Both the position numbers and the translations under genes were made by a program. The notes under the pieces are model-generated. The model ran no database searches, had not been told where the DNA came from, and saw nothing but the letters and a program-made list of their open reading frames with translations. This document shows, piece by piece, positions 39,558-49,100 of a DNA stretch of 64,000 bases. Each line of letters opens with the position of its first letter. The first letter of the stretch is position 1. The stretch is taken from contig JBEBFY010000017.1 in NCBI GenBank assembly GCA_040081715.1, positions 1 to 64,000 on the forward strand, read 5' to 3'. This DNA comes from CANKJK01 sp040081715 (GTDB taxonomy: Bacteria > Acidobacteriota > Vicinamibacteria > Vicinamibacterales > UBA2999).

Positions 39558-41705
39558 ATGGCGTCGAGCGTGGCCCCGGCAGGGGGCACCCCTGTCGCGG
39601 ATTCGTCCAGGGCCAGCCACGTCACGGGCCTGACCCGCGACGAACTCATCGCGGCGTACCGCTCGATGCTGCTCTCACGGGCCATCGACGACCGCGAGAT
39701 CCAGCTTCGCAACCAGAGTCAGGCCTACTTCCAGATCAGCGGCGCCGGTCACGAGGCGATCCTCACGGCCGCGGCGATGGCCTTCCGCCCGGGGCACGAC
39801 TGGTTCTTTCCCTACTATCGCGACCGCGCGCTTTGCCTCGGACTCGGCATGACGCCGTACGAAATGTTCCTCGCGGCGGTGGGCGCGGCGGAGGACGGCA
39901 TGTCCTCGGGACGCCAGATGCCCTCGCACTGGAGCAGCCGGCGGCTGCACATTCCCACGCAGAGCAGCGTCGTGGCGTCCCAGTGCCTGCACGCGGTCGG
40001 CTGCGCCGAGGCCACGCTCAGGTATCGCGCACTGGGCATCGGCCCCGCGAATGGCGAGCCGGTCCTCGGCGACGAGGTGACCTACGTGTCCATCGGTGAC
40101 GGAGGCACGAGCGAAGGCGAGTTCTGGGAGGCGCTGAACTCCGCCTGCACGATGCGCCTCCCGCTGGTCGTGCTGGTCGAGGACAACGGCTATGCCATCT
40201 CCACCCCGGTTGAGGCGCAGACGCCGGGCGGCGACATCGGCCGGATCGTGGAAGGCTTTCCGAACCTGACCGTCCTGCGCACGGACGGCACGGACTTCCC
40301 CGAGAGCCTGCAGACCATGCGCGCCGCGGTGAAGCTCGCGCGCGACGGCGCAGGGCCCGTCCTCGTGCACGCCAGGTGCACGCGGCCCTACTCGCACTCG
40401 CACTCAGACGACGAGACGCTGTACAAGCCGGCCGCGGAGCGCGAGGCCGAGGCGCACCGCGACCCCCTGACGCGGATGGCGCGCTGGCTCAAGGACGAAG
40501 GCCTGGCCGACGACGCGGCGCTCACCTCACTGGCGGCGGAAGTCGCGCACGAGGCCGCCGACGCGGCGGACCGTGCCCTCATCGCACCAAAGCCCGACCC
40601 GTCCACGGCCACCGCGTTCGTGTTCTCGCCCGATGTGGACCCCACGTCGCAGGCGTTCGACACACCGGCGGTGCCCGAGGGGAAGCCCGACACACTGGTG
40701 GCTGCCATCAACCGGACTCTTTGCGACGAGATGACGCGGGATCCCCGCATCCTCGTCTTCGGCCAGGACGTGGCCGATGCCTCCAGGGAAGGCGCGCTGG
40801 CCGAGGTCAGCGGCAAGGGCGGCGTGTTCAAGGCGACCCACGGCCTGCAGCGCCGGTTCGGCGGCGACCGTGTCTTCAACTCGCCGCTGGCGGAAGCCAA
40901 CATCGTCGGCCGCGCCGTTGGCCTGGCGCTGAGAGGCCTGAAGCCAGTCGTCGAGATCCAGTTCTTCGACTACATCTGGCCGGCCATGCTCCAGATCCGC
41001 GACGAACTGACGGTCTTCCGGTACCGGTCCGGCAACGCGTGGTCCGCTCCCGTGGTCATCCGTGCGCCGATTGGGGGGTATCTCCGAGGCGGCGGGCCGT
41101 ACCACAGCCAGTCCGGCACCAGCATCTTCGCGCACTGCCCGGGGATCCGGATCGCGTTCCCGTCGAGCGCGGCAGATGCGGCGGGCCTGCTGCGAACCGC
41201 CATCAGGTGCGATGACCCGGTGCTCTTCCTGGAACACAAGCACCTCTACCGGCAGACCTACACGAAGGGCGAGTATCCCGGCGCGGACCACATGGTGCCG
41301 TTCGGCAAGGCCGCCGTGCGGCGCGACGGCTCCGACATGGTGATCCTGACGTGGGGCGCGCTCGTGCAGAAGTCGCTCCTGGCCGCGCAGCAGGCCGAAC
41401 AGGAGGGCGTCAGCGTAGCCGTCGTGGACCTGCGGACGCTCATGCCCTACGACTGGGACACCATCGCGGCGATGGTCGCGCGCACCAACCGCGTGATCAT
41501 CGCGCACGAGGACCAGCTCACGTGCGGATTCGGCGCCGAGTTGGCCGCGCGGATCTCGGATGAGCTCTTCGGCGAACTGGACGCACCCATCCGCCGCGTA
41601 GCGGCACTGGACTGCCCGGTGGCCTACTCGCCGGCGCTCGAAGAAGCGATCCTGCCGGGTTCGCCGGACGTGCTCCGAGCCATCAGGGATACGGCGGCGT
41701 ACTAG
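39558..41705 (+). CDS. Fused alpha-beta 2-oxoacid dehydrogenase E1 (branched-chain/2-oxoisovalerate type)
   Basis: The 715-residue protein joins the two E1 subunits in one chain. The alpha half (about residues 35-340) has the TPP site in SIGDGGTSEGEFWEALNSAC ... EDNGYAIS and the phosphorylation-loop-like GRQMPSHWSSRRLH. After a linker (RALIAPKPDPSTATAFVFSP) the beta half (about 370-715) has VFGQDVADASREGALAEV, LAEANIVGRAVGLALRG, QFFDYIWPAMLQIRDELTVF and VAVVDLRTLMPYDWDTIA. The enzyme decarboxylates branched 2-oxoacids and passes the acyl group to a lipoyl E2. The ATG at 39558 was chosen; the frame is open further upstream into the divergent cupin gene. No E2 or E3 lies nearby. Confidence 0.92.
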   Translation: MASSVAPAGGTPVADSSRASHVTGLTRDELIAAYRSMLLSRAIDDREIQLRNQSQAYFQISGAGHEAILTAAAMAFRPGHDWFFPYYRDRALCLGLGMTPYEMFLAAVGAAEDGMSSGRQMPSHWSSRRLHIPTQSSVVASQCLHAVGCAEATLRYRALGIGPANGEPVLGDEVTYVSIGDGGTSEGEFWEALNSACTMRLPLVVLVEDNGYAISTPVEAQTPGGDIGRIVEGFPNLTVLRTDGTDFPESLQTMRAAVKLARDGAGPVLVHARCTRPYSHSHSDDETLYKPAAEREAEAHRDPLTRMARWLKDEGLADDAALTSLAAEVAHEAADAADRALIAPKPDPSTATAFVFSPDVDPTSQAFDTPAVPEGKPDTLVAAINRTLCDEMTRDPRILVFGQDVADASREGALAEVSGKGGVFKATHGLQRRFGGDRVFNSPLAEANIVGRAVGLALRGLKPVVEIQFFDYIWPAMLQIRDELTVFRYRSGNAWSAPVVIRAPIGGYLRGGGPYHSQSGTSIFAHCPGIRIAFPSSAADAAGLLRTAIRCDDPVLFLEHKHLYRQTYTKGEYPGADHMVPFGKAAVRRDGSDMVILTWGALVQKSLLAAQQAEQEGVSVAVVDLRTLMPYDWDTIAAMVARTNRVIIAHEDQLTCGFGAELAARISDELFGELDAPIRRVAALDCPVAYSPALEEAILPGSPDVLRAIRDTAAY

Positions 41706-41778
41706 AACGCGCCACCCCGGTATCCTTGGTCGTCACGTCCGCCAGTCTGCTGGAGACGGGCAAGCCCCTGAGAAACTG

Positions 41779-42450
41779 ATGACAATTGAACCCGCCCTCC
41801 GTGACATCCCCGGCGCCGTCGGATCACTGGAGGCGCTGCTGGATCTGCCTGCGGGTCCTCCCCGCGCCGTCGTGGTGCTCGCGCACCCGCTTCCCACGGC
41901 CGGGGGCACGATGCACACGAAGATGATCTTTCAGGCCGCCAAGGGCCTGACCCGGAGCGGCTGTGCCGTGCTCCGCTTCAACTTCCGGGGCGTGGGCCGG
42001 AGCGCCGGCACCTTCGATGAGGGCCGTGGCGAACAGGACGACTTCCGCGCCGCGGTGGACTACGCAGCCGCGCGCTTCCCCGGGCTGGAGATCTGGGGCG
42101 GGGGCGGATCGTTCGGCGCGTTCGTGGGCATGACGGCATCGAGCCACGACCCGCGCGTGGTGGCACGCATCGGCATCGCCGCCCCCGTGAACCGCTATGA
42201 CTTCTCGGAGGTGCTCGGCACGGTGAAGCCCACGTTTCTGGTCCACGGGGAGGACGACGAACTGATCCCCCTCGAACTGGTCCGCGAGTTCTACGCCAGA
42301 CTTGAGGAACCGAAGGAACTGGTGGTGATCGACAGCGCGAACCACCTGTTCGAGGGGCAGGCCAGCGAGGTGGGCGACGCGCTCGAGGAGCTTCTGGGTG
42401 ACTTCCTCGTGTCGACCCCGGGCAGCGCCGACGGATCCGCTCGCCCATGA
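41779..42450 (+). CDS. Alpha/beta hydrolase
   Basis: The 223-residue hydrolase has RAVVVLAHPLPTAGGTMHTK at the oxyanion region, GCAVLRFNFRGVGRSAGTFD, the nucleophile elbow WGGGGSFGAFVGM (Ser in G-G-S-F-G), FLVHGEDDELIPLELV (acid) and IDSANHLFEGQ (His). It is similar to the small dienelactone-type or YqiA-like hydrolases of 200-220 residues. It overlaps the thiolase by four bases (ATGA), suggesting that it hydrolyses a thioester or ester in the same pathway (inference). The start has no strong ribosome site. Confidence 0.83.
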   Translation: MTIEPALRDIPGAVGSLEALLDLPAGPPRAVVVLAHPLPTAGGTMHTKMIFQAAKGLTRSGCAVLRFNFRGVGRSAGTFDEGRGEQDDFRAAVDYAAARFPGLEIWGGGGSFGAFVGMTASSHDPRVVARIGIAAPVNRYDFSEVLGTVKPTFLVHGEDDELIPLELVREFYARLEEPKELVVIDSANHLFEGQASEVGDALEELLGDFLVSTPGSADGSARP

Positions 42451-43616
42451 GAGAGGCCGTCATCGTCTCGGCCGTTCGCACGCCGGTGGGCCGCGCACCG
42501 CGCGGTGTGCTGCGCACCACGCGCCCGGACGAATTGGCGGCCGTGGTGTTGCGGGAGGCACTCCGTCGCGCACCGGGCATCGACCCGGCCGAGGTGGAGG
42601 ACGTCATTCTGGGCTGCGCGATGCCCGAGGCCGAGCAGGGCCTGAACGTGGCGCGCATCTCGAGCCTGCGGGCGGGCCTCCCCGTGGAAGCCTCGGCCGT
42701 TACGGTGAACCGGTTCTGCGCGTCGGGGCTGCAGGCCATCGCCTACGCCGCGGAGCGCATCCTCGCTGGAGGCGCCGAGGTGATCCTGGCCGGAGGCACG
42801 GAATCGATGAGCCTGATTCCGATGGGCGGCCACCGCATCGCACCCAACCCGGCGCTGGTCGACACCTACCCCGACGTCTACCTGACGACGGGACTCGTCG
42901 CCGAGAACCACGCCCGCGCGTCCGGAATCAGCCGCGAGGCGCAGGACGCCTTCGCGCTGGAAAGCCACCTCAGGGCGATTGCCGCGCAGGATGCGGGCCG
43001 GTTCGACGCCGAAACGGTGGCCGTCACGATTCCAGTGGTGGGCGACACGCCCCACGATGTCAGGCAGACGACGGTCGCGCGGGATGAAGGACCTCGGCGC
43101 GAGACCTCACGCGAGGCGCTGGCGGCGTTGAAGCCAGCCTTTCACAGCGCGGGCAGCGTCACCGCAGGTAACTCGTCGCAGATGAGCGACGGCGCGGCCG
43201 CCGTATTGGTGACGTCGATGGAGGTGGCCCGGGCGCGCGGATTCACGCCGCTGGGGCGCTTCGTGGCCTACGCCACGGCAGGGGTGGCGCCGGAGCTCTT
43301 CGGCACGGGGCCGGTACCGGCGATTCGCAAGGTCCTGGCCCGCACCGGCCTGACCCTTGACGACATGGACCTGGTGGAACTGAACGAAGCCTTCGCCGCG
43401 CAGGTGCTGGCCTGCCTGCGGGAGCTGCCCATCGACCCGGCTCGCCTCAACGTCAACGGCGGCGCCATTGCCCTCGGGCACCCGCTCGGCTGCACGGGGG
43501 CGAAGCTCACGGCGTCGCTCCTTCATGAACTCGGCAGGCGCAAGGCCCGGTACGGCCTCGTGACGATGTGCGTCGGCGGTGGCATGGGGGCTGCCGCCAT
43601 CTTCGAACGCCTCTAG
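42447..43616 (+). CDS. Acetyl-CoA C-acyltransferase (thiolase)
   Basis: Thiolases cleave 3-oxoacyl-CoA with CoA or condense two acyl-CoAs. The 389-residue protein has all signatures: NRFCASGLQAIAYAAERIL (nucleophile Cys, about residue 90), LNVNGGAIALGHPLGCTGAK (His) and LVTMCVGGGMGAAAIFERL (second Cys). VELNEAFAAQVLACLRELP also fits the family. Length is normal. The context (branched-chain E1, hydrolase) is compatible with branched-chain amino-acid or fatty-acid breakdown. Confidence 0.95.
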   Translation: MREAVIVSAVRTPVGRAPRGVLRTTRPDELAAVVLREALRRAPGIDPAEVEDVILGCAMPEAEQGLNVARISSLRAGLPVEASAVTVNRFCASGLQAIAYAAERILAGGAEVILAGGTESMSLIPMGGHRIAPNPALVDTYPDVYLTTGLVAENHARASGISREAQDAFALESHLRAIAAQDAGRFDAETVAVTIPVVGDTPHDVRQTTVARDEGPRRETSREALAALKPAFHSAGSVTAGNSSQMSDGAAAVLVTSMEVARARGFTPLGRFVAYATAGVAPELFGTGPVPAIRKVLARTGLTLDDMDLVELNEAFAAQVLACLRELPIDPARLNVNGGAIALGHPLGCTGAKLTASLLHELGRRKARYGLVTMCVGGGMGAAAIFERL

Positions 43617-43632
43617 CCATCGGGCGGGGCTG

Positions 43633-43638
43633 TATATT
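43633..43638 (+). promoter_or_regulatory. Candidate -10 for leaderless DUF1684 gene
   Basis: TATATT (43633-43638) puts +1 at about 43645, one base before the ATG at 43646. No -35 is evident and no ribosome-binding site lies between. Confidence 0.4.
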
Positions 43639-43645
43639 TCGAGTG

Positions 43646-44305
43646 ATGCGTCACACCATTCCGACTGCCGTCCTCGGCGCCGCACTGGCCTTGCTGACCG
43701 CCTGCTCGTCCGGACCCACGCCGCTCGACGACTCCGCGACCTACGTAGAGGAAGTGCGCGCGCAACGGGCACAGAAGGATGCCTTCTTCAGCTCGGACGA
43801 GGCCGAGAACCCGGTGCCGAAGGAGAAGCGGGCGCAGTTCGTGCCGCTGGCCTACTACGACATCGATCCGGAGTACCGAGTGCCGGCTGCGCTCGCCGTG
43901 GCCAGCAGCCAGCCGGTGTTCGACATGCCCACTTCCACCGGCAAAATGCGGAAGGTGACGCAGATCGGCACGCTGACCTTCACGGTCAAGGGACAGGCCC
44001 TGACGCTCACGGCGTTTGCCGGCGAGGGGGCAGACGGCCGGCCGGACATGAACAAACTGTTTCTTCCATTCAGCGACTCGACCAGCGGCACCGACACCTA
44101 TGCGGCGGGGCGCTTCCTGGATCTGGCCCGTACGGCCACCGCCGTGTACGTCATCGACTTCAACGACGCCTACAACCCGTACTGCGCCTACAACGCGACG
44201 TTTGACTGCCCGCTGCCCCCGCGCTCCAATCGGCTCACGGTACCCATCCTGGCCGGCGAGAAGATCAAGCTGGAGATGCCCGTGCCCGCCACCTCGGCCA
44301 GCTGA
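43646..44305 (+). CDS. DUF1684 lipoprotein
   Basis: The 219-residue protein has a lipoprotein signal (MRHTIPTAVLGAALALLTAC, Cys at about residue 20). The conserved DUF1684 core follows: KLFLPFSDSTSGTDTYAAGR, VIDFNDAYNPYCAYNATFDC and PLPPRSNRLTVPILAGEK. The domain has no established function; in many bacteria members are predicted periplasmic or surface proteins. The start has only a few bases after the TATATT. It is followed by a HAD hydrolase 23 bases downstream. Confidence 0.88.
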   Translation: MRHTIPTAVLGAALALLTACSSGPTPLDDSATYVEEVRAQRAQKDAFFSSDEAENPVPKEKRAQFVPLAYYDIDPEYRVPAALAVASSQPVFDMPTSTGKMRKVTQIGTLTFTVKGQALTLTAFAGEGADGRPDMNKLFLPFSDSTSGTDTYAAGRFLDLARTATAVYVIDFNDAYNPYCAYNATFDCPLPPRSNRLTVPILAGEKIKLEMPVPATSAS

Positions 44306-44328
44306 ATGAGCCCGTCCCCGAGCCCGGC

Positions 44329-45030
44329 ATGCCCGCCCATCTAGACGCCGTCATCTTCGACTTTGACGGCGTGATCGCCAACAGCGAGCCACTGCACTTC
44401 GAGGCGTTCGGCCGGACGCTGGCGGACGAGGGCTTATCCCTGACCCGCGACGACTACTACGCCCGGTACCTGGGCTATGACGACGTCGGGGCGTTTGACG
44501 CCGTGGCGCGGGACGCGGGACGTCACCTCACGCCGGAGGCGATCCGCACCATGGTTGCCACCAAGGGGCGCCACATGCAGAGCCTGATGCACGGCCCCGA
44601 GGTCCTGTTTCCAGGGGCGGTTGCCTTCATCCGGGCGTGTGCCGCCGCGGTGCCCGTGGCGATCTGTTCCGGCGCGCTCCGGCACGAGATTGTGGAGATC
44701 CTCGATGCCGCGGAGCTGCGGGCGGTCGTCCCGACCGTCGTGGCCTCTGGTGACACACCGGAGAGCAAGCCCTCGCCCGCGCCCTATCAGCTCGCGTTCG
44801 CGCGGCTCAACAGCGCGGCCGGCGGGCGTCTGCGGGCCGATCGCACCGTTGCGATCGAGGACTCGCGCTGGGGCCTCGAATCCGCCCTGGGCGCCGGATT
44901 GCGGCTGGTCGGCGTGACCAACAGCTATGGAGCCGAGGCCCTCCCCGGTGCGGAGCTGGTGGTCAGCGGTCTCGATACATTGACCCTTTCCATGCTCGAT
45001 GAGGTGTGCCGTGTCGCACGACCTCACTGA
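44329..45030 (+). CDS. HAD-family phosphatase (beta-phosphoglucomutase-like)
   Basis: The 233-residue enzyme belongs to HAD subfamily IA. Motif I is AVIFDFDGVIANSEPLHFEAF (given here as FDFDGVIANS, nucleophile Asp at the first D). A helical cap follows, then motif II ICSGALRHEIVEIL, the motif III Lys in SKPSPAPYQLAF and motif IV AIEDSRWGLESALGAGLRLV. It dephosphorylates a small sugar phosphate or similar compound; the substrate is unknown. It overlaps the next gene by 20 bases. Confidence 0.9.
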   Translation: MPAHLDAVIFDFDGVIANSEPLHFEAFGRTLADEGLSLTRDDYYARYLGYDDVGAFDAVARDAGRHLTPEAIRTMVATKGRHMQSLMHGPEVLFPGAVAFIRACAAAVPVAICSGALRHEIVEILDAAELRAVVPTVVASGDTPESKPSPAPYQLAFARLNSAAGGRLRADRTVAIEDSRWGLESALGAGLRLVGVTNSYGAEALPGAELVVSGLDTLTLSMLDEVCRVARPH

Positions 45031-45856
45031 CGACCTGCGCACCGCGCTGGCGGCACCCGATAGCGCGCTGGCCCGCGCGGCGCTGGTGATTGCCCGGATC
45101 GAGTATCCCCGGCTCGACCCGGAACCGTGCCTGGCTCGGCTGGACGAACTGGGGCGGCAGGCCGCGTCACGGATGGGCGGCGGCGCCACGGCCACCAGGA
45201 TCGCGAGGCTGAACGAGCTGCTGTTCGAGCAGGAGGCCTTCGGCGGCAACCACGAGCGCTACGACGACCCGGGCAACAGTTGCCTGAACAATGTGCTCGA
45301 CCGCCGGACCGGCATCCCCATCACGCTCTCGGTCGTCTACATGGAGGTCGCGCGGAGGGCAGGTCTGCACGTCGACGGCGTGAACTTCCCGGGCCACTTC
45401 CTGGTGCGCTGCGCGGAGGATCCCGCCGGCGAGATCATCATCGACCCGTTCCACGCCGGGGCCGTGCTCTCCGAGCAGGACTGCCGGCGGCTGCTGCAAA
45501 CCGAGGCGGGCGGGTCGGCCTTTGACCGCGCGCTCCTAGCGCCCACGACGCTTCCCCAGATCGCCACGCGGATGCTGACGAACCTGAAGCGGCTCTACGT
45601 GGAGATGCGGTCGTTCCCGCAGGCCCGCGCCGCCACCGAGCTGCTCCTGACCCTGAACCCTGCCTCGCTGGCTGAACTGCGGGATCGGGGTCTTCTGGCG
45701 TACCACCTGAACGACCTGCCGACCGCCCTGCGGGACCTGCAGACCTATCTCTCGCTGGCCGGCCGAGGCGTGGCCGACGAAGAGACGCGGGACGAGCAGG
45801 CGCGGATCTGGGAACACATCAAGGCCCTTCGGCGGCGCACCGCCACCCTGAACTGA
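45011..45856 (+). CDS. SirB1-type transglutaminase-like / TPR protein
   Basis: The 281-residue protein has the SirB1 (YchA) fold: NSCLNNVLDRRTGIPITLSV (catalytic-like Cys near residue 90), VDGVNFPGHFLVRC (His) and IIDPFHAGAVLS. A TPR-like C-terminal region follows (MLTNLKRLYVEMRSFPQARA ...). GTG 45011 was preferred because GAGG lies six bases upstream, although an ATG at 44999 is in frame. Members have transglutaminase-like architecture but no proven activity in most bacteria. Confidence 0.85.
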   Translation: MSHDLTDDLRTALAAPDSALARAALVIARIEYPRLDPEPCLARLDELGRQAASRMGGGATATRIARLNELLFEQEAFGGNHERYDDPGNSCLNNVLDRRTGIPITLSVVYMEVARRAGLHVDGVNFPGHFLVRCAEDPAGEIIIDPFHAGAVLSEQDCRRLLQTEAGGSAFDRALLAPTTLPQIATRMLTNLKRLYVEMRSFPQARAATELLLTLNPASLAELRDRGLLAYHLNDLPTALRDLQTYLSLAGRGVADEETRDEQARIWEHIKALRRRTATLN

Positions 45857-46017
45857 CACGAGGCCCTGGAGACAGGGGTCACGCCTCAGCTCTACCGGGA
45901 CCCCATTAGACGGTAGGCTCCTTCTAGCGCGCAACAGCATGGAGTGGGTATCCAATGCACTGGATTCTGGACTGTCCAACGGCCTGTTTTGCAGCCAGAT
46001 TCTTTAATTGTCGCAAT

Positions 46018-46046
46018 TTGACTTTGGCACAAGCCGTGAAATGATT
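46018..46046 (+). promoter_or_regulatory. Candidate promoter of first TonB-dependent receptor
   Basis: TTGACT (46018-46023), a 17-base spacer and ATGATT (46041-46046) give a leader of about 70 bases before the ATG at 46122, which is preceded by AAGGAGA. The same -35 and a related xxGATT -10 recur ahead of the next two receptors. Confidence 0.5.
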
Positions 46047-46121
46047 AGCGGGTTGTACCGACGCCAAACACCCGTCCTGGGGCTTGGGGTCCACGTTGAA
46101 CCAACAAGGAGAGAGACACGC

Positions 46122-49100
46122 ATGACGAAGCGAGCAGGAATCTGGCTGGTAGCGTTGGCGCTCATCGCGCTGCCGCAACTGGCCGGAGCACAGACCAGCG
46201 GAACGATCGCTGGCGTGGTCAAGGACGCGTCCGGCGCCGTACTGCCGGGTGCCACCGTCGAGGCTGCGAGCCCGGCGCTGATTGAAAAGGTCCGCATTGC
46301 CGTCACCGACGGCCAGGGCAACTACAAAATCATCGACCTCCGTCCGGGTGTCTACACCGTGACGGTGACAATGCCGGGCTTCGGCACCTACAAGCGCGAA
46401 GGCCTCGACCTCTCGGCCGGCGTCACGGCCAACGTGGCCGCCGAGCTCAAGGTCGGTTCGCTCGAAGAAACGGTGACCGTCACCGGTGCAACGCCGATCG
46501 TCGACGTGCAGAGCGCCCGCACGCAGAACGTCATGAAGAGCGAGACGCTCGACAGCCTGCCCTCCGGCTCGCGCAACCTGATGGCGTTTGCCGCCATGAC
46601 GCTGGGCGCGATGCCCTCGTCCGGCGGCCGCAACGACGTGGGCGGCGACAAGGGTGAGCAGGCCACGGGCATCATCCTGCACGGTGGCCGCGGCGACGAC
46701 GGCCGCGTGAACTGGGACGGCATGAGCACGAACGTGTTCTTCGGCGGCGGCGGCGGCCAGCAGCGCACCTACTACTTCAACACCATTGCGGTACAGGAAG
46801 TGGTCGTTGACACGGCGGGCGCCACGGCCGACACCGAAACGGGCGGCGCCAACATCAACATGGTGCCCCGCGAAGGCGGCAACAGCCTGAAGCTCTACTC
46901 AAACCTCGCTTTCACGAACGAGAGCCTCTCGGCTGAAAGCGTCCCGACGTCGGTGAGCGACCGCGGCTTCGCGGCCCAGTCCTCGCTCCGGAAGATCTAC
47001 GACTACGGCGCCGGCGTCGGCGGCCCGATCAAGCAGGACAAGGCATGGTTCTACGCCACGTACCGCAACTGGGGTGCGCAGAACTTCGGCAACGTCAAGG
47101 AAGACACCGATACGAACCCGCTGACCTACACGCCTGGCCCCAACCGGGCCTACGCGGACACCTACTTCGCCGACGAATCGTTCCGCATGACCTGGCAGCT
47201 GAGCCCGAAGCACAAGATCAACCACGAGTTCCACCTGCAGTACGGCTGCTCGTGCGACCTGGGCATCGGCGGCGGTCAGCTCGCAACGTCGGAGGCGGCG
47301 ACGGACTTCAACTACGGGCCCCAGATCCTCAACCAGACGACCTGGAACTGGACGGCGAGCAACAAGCTGCTCGTCCAGGCGGGCGCCAGCTTCCTCCGTC
47401 AGGAAGTGAACTTCGTGAACGTCGACAAGGTCAACAAGTTCACCGGCAAGGGCACGTCGACCTTCCCGGGCGCCGGGACGTATGCCATCACGGAGCTGGC
47501 CACCGGTTTCAGCTACGCGGCGCTGCCGGGCGGCTTCACCAGCTATGGTGAGAACGACAACAGCAACAACTTCAATCAGAAGGTGTCGGTCAACTACATC
47601 ACGGGTTCGCACGCCATGAAGTTCGGCCTGCAGACGGTCCAGGGCAAGTACGACATCTTCGGCATGCAGGGCGGCGTGGAGCAGGTGAACTTCCGCGTCC
47701 TCAACGGCGTGCCCACGGGGCTGCGGCTGTTCGCCGGGCCGTTCCAGTCGTACATGGACCTGCGGGGCGAGGGCCTCTTCGCGCAGGACCAGTGGACGAT
47801 CAACAAGCTGACCCTGAACATCGGCGCCCGCTACGACCACTTCGTCGGCAGCACGCCGGCGCAGACAATCCCGGCCGGCACGTTCCGTCCCGCGTTCAGC
47901 GTGGCCGAGCAGAAGAGCCTGCCGAACTTCAAGGACGTCACCTACCGGGCGGCTGCCGCGTATGACGTGTTCGGCAACGGCAAGACGGCCATCAAGGCTG
48001 GCTTCGGCAAGTACCTGATGGGCCAGGGCGGTGCGCTCGCCCAGCAGGGCTTCTCGAAGTCGTTCGGCATCGCCGGCGACACGGACCGGAGCTGGACGGA
48101 CACGAACGGTAACTTCCTGCCGGACTGTGTGCTGACCAACACCGCCGCCAACGGCGAGTGCGGCGCCAACGTGAACCCGGTGTTCGGCCAGACGCTGTCG
48201 TTCGCGGCGCTCGACCCCAACTGGAGCGAGGGCTGGGGCAAGCGCGAGTACAACTACCAGTGGAACGTCCAGCTCCAGCAGGAACTGCGCCCGGGCATCG
48301 GCCTGGCCGCCGGCTACTTCCACACGCAGTGGGGCAACATGTCGGTCACCCGCAACACCCGCGTGACCCCCAGCGACTTCACCTCCTACTGCGTCACGGC
48401 GCCGGCACAGACCCTCGGCCCGACGAGCGGCCAGCAGATCTGCGGCTTCTACGACCCGACGCCGGCGTCCCTGGCGAAGGGGACCTTCTACCAGATCGAG
48501 CAGGCGAGCCTGTACGACAGCCTGGGCACCCCGAAGGACTACTTCAACGGCGTGGACATCGGCATCAACGCGCGCTGGGGTAAGGGCGCGCTGATCAACG
48601 GCGGCGTCTCTGTCGGTCGCCAGGTGGTGGACTACTGCTTCGTGAACAGCCGTCCTGACATCAACCCGCAGGGGTTCCCCTCGGGCTCGCCGATCCCCGG
48701 CGCCAGCCGCTATCCGCGCAACGATGACTTCTGCAAGGTCACGTCGAACTGGTGGGATGGCGTCGGCTCGCAGATCAAGCTGCAGGCCATCTACCCGCTG
48801 CCGGGTGACATCAACCTCAGCGCGTCCTACAAGCAGCTGCCCGGCATCGGGATCTCCGGCAACTACGTGCTGACCAACGCGGCGGTGACCAGCATCCTCG
48901 GCCGGCCGGCGATCGCGGGTGGCACGGTCACGCACTCCGTGATTCCCACCGGCAGCGGCAACAACAACGCCGGCGGTGGTACTTCCTCCGTGTTCGACGA
49001 TCGCCTGAACCAGCTCGATGTCCGCCTCAGCAAGAACGTGAAGCTGGGCAAGGGCAAGATTCAGGGCATCTTCGACATCTACAACATCGGCAATGCCCGC

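Noticed and set aside
45877..45920. Hairpin after the SirB1-type gene as a terminator
   Set aside because: The GGGGTC/GACCCC and CTACCG/CGGTAG pairings are short with large loops and no T-run, so they are not convincing.
46020..46040. Sigma-54 type promoter before receptor 1
   Set aside because: TTTGGCAC fits the -24 half, but the -12 half (GTGAA) does not match TTGC at the needed spacing.
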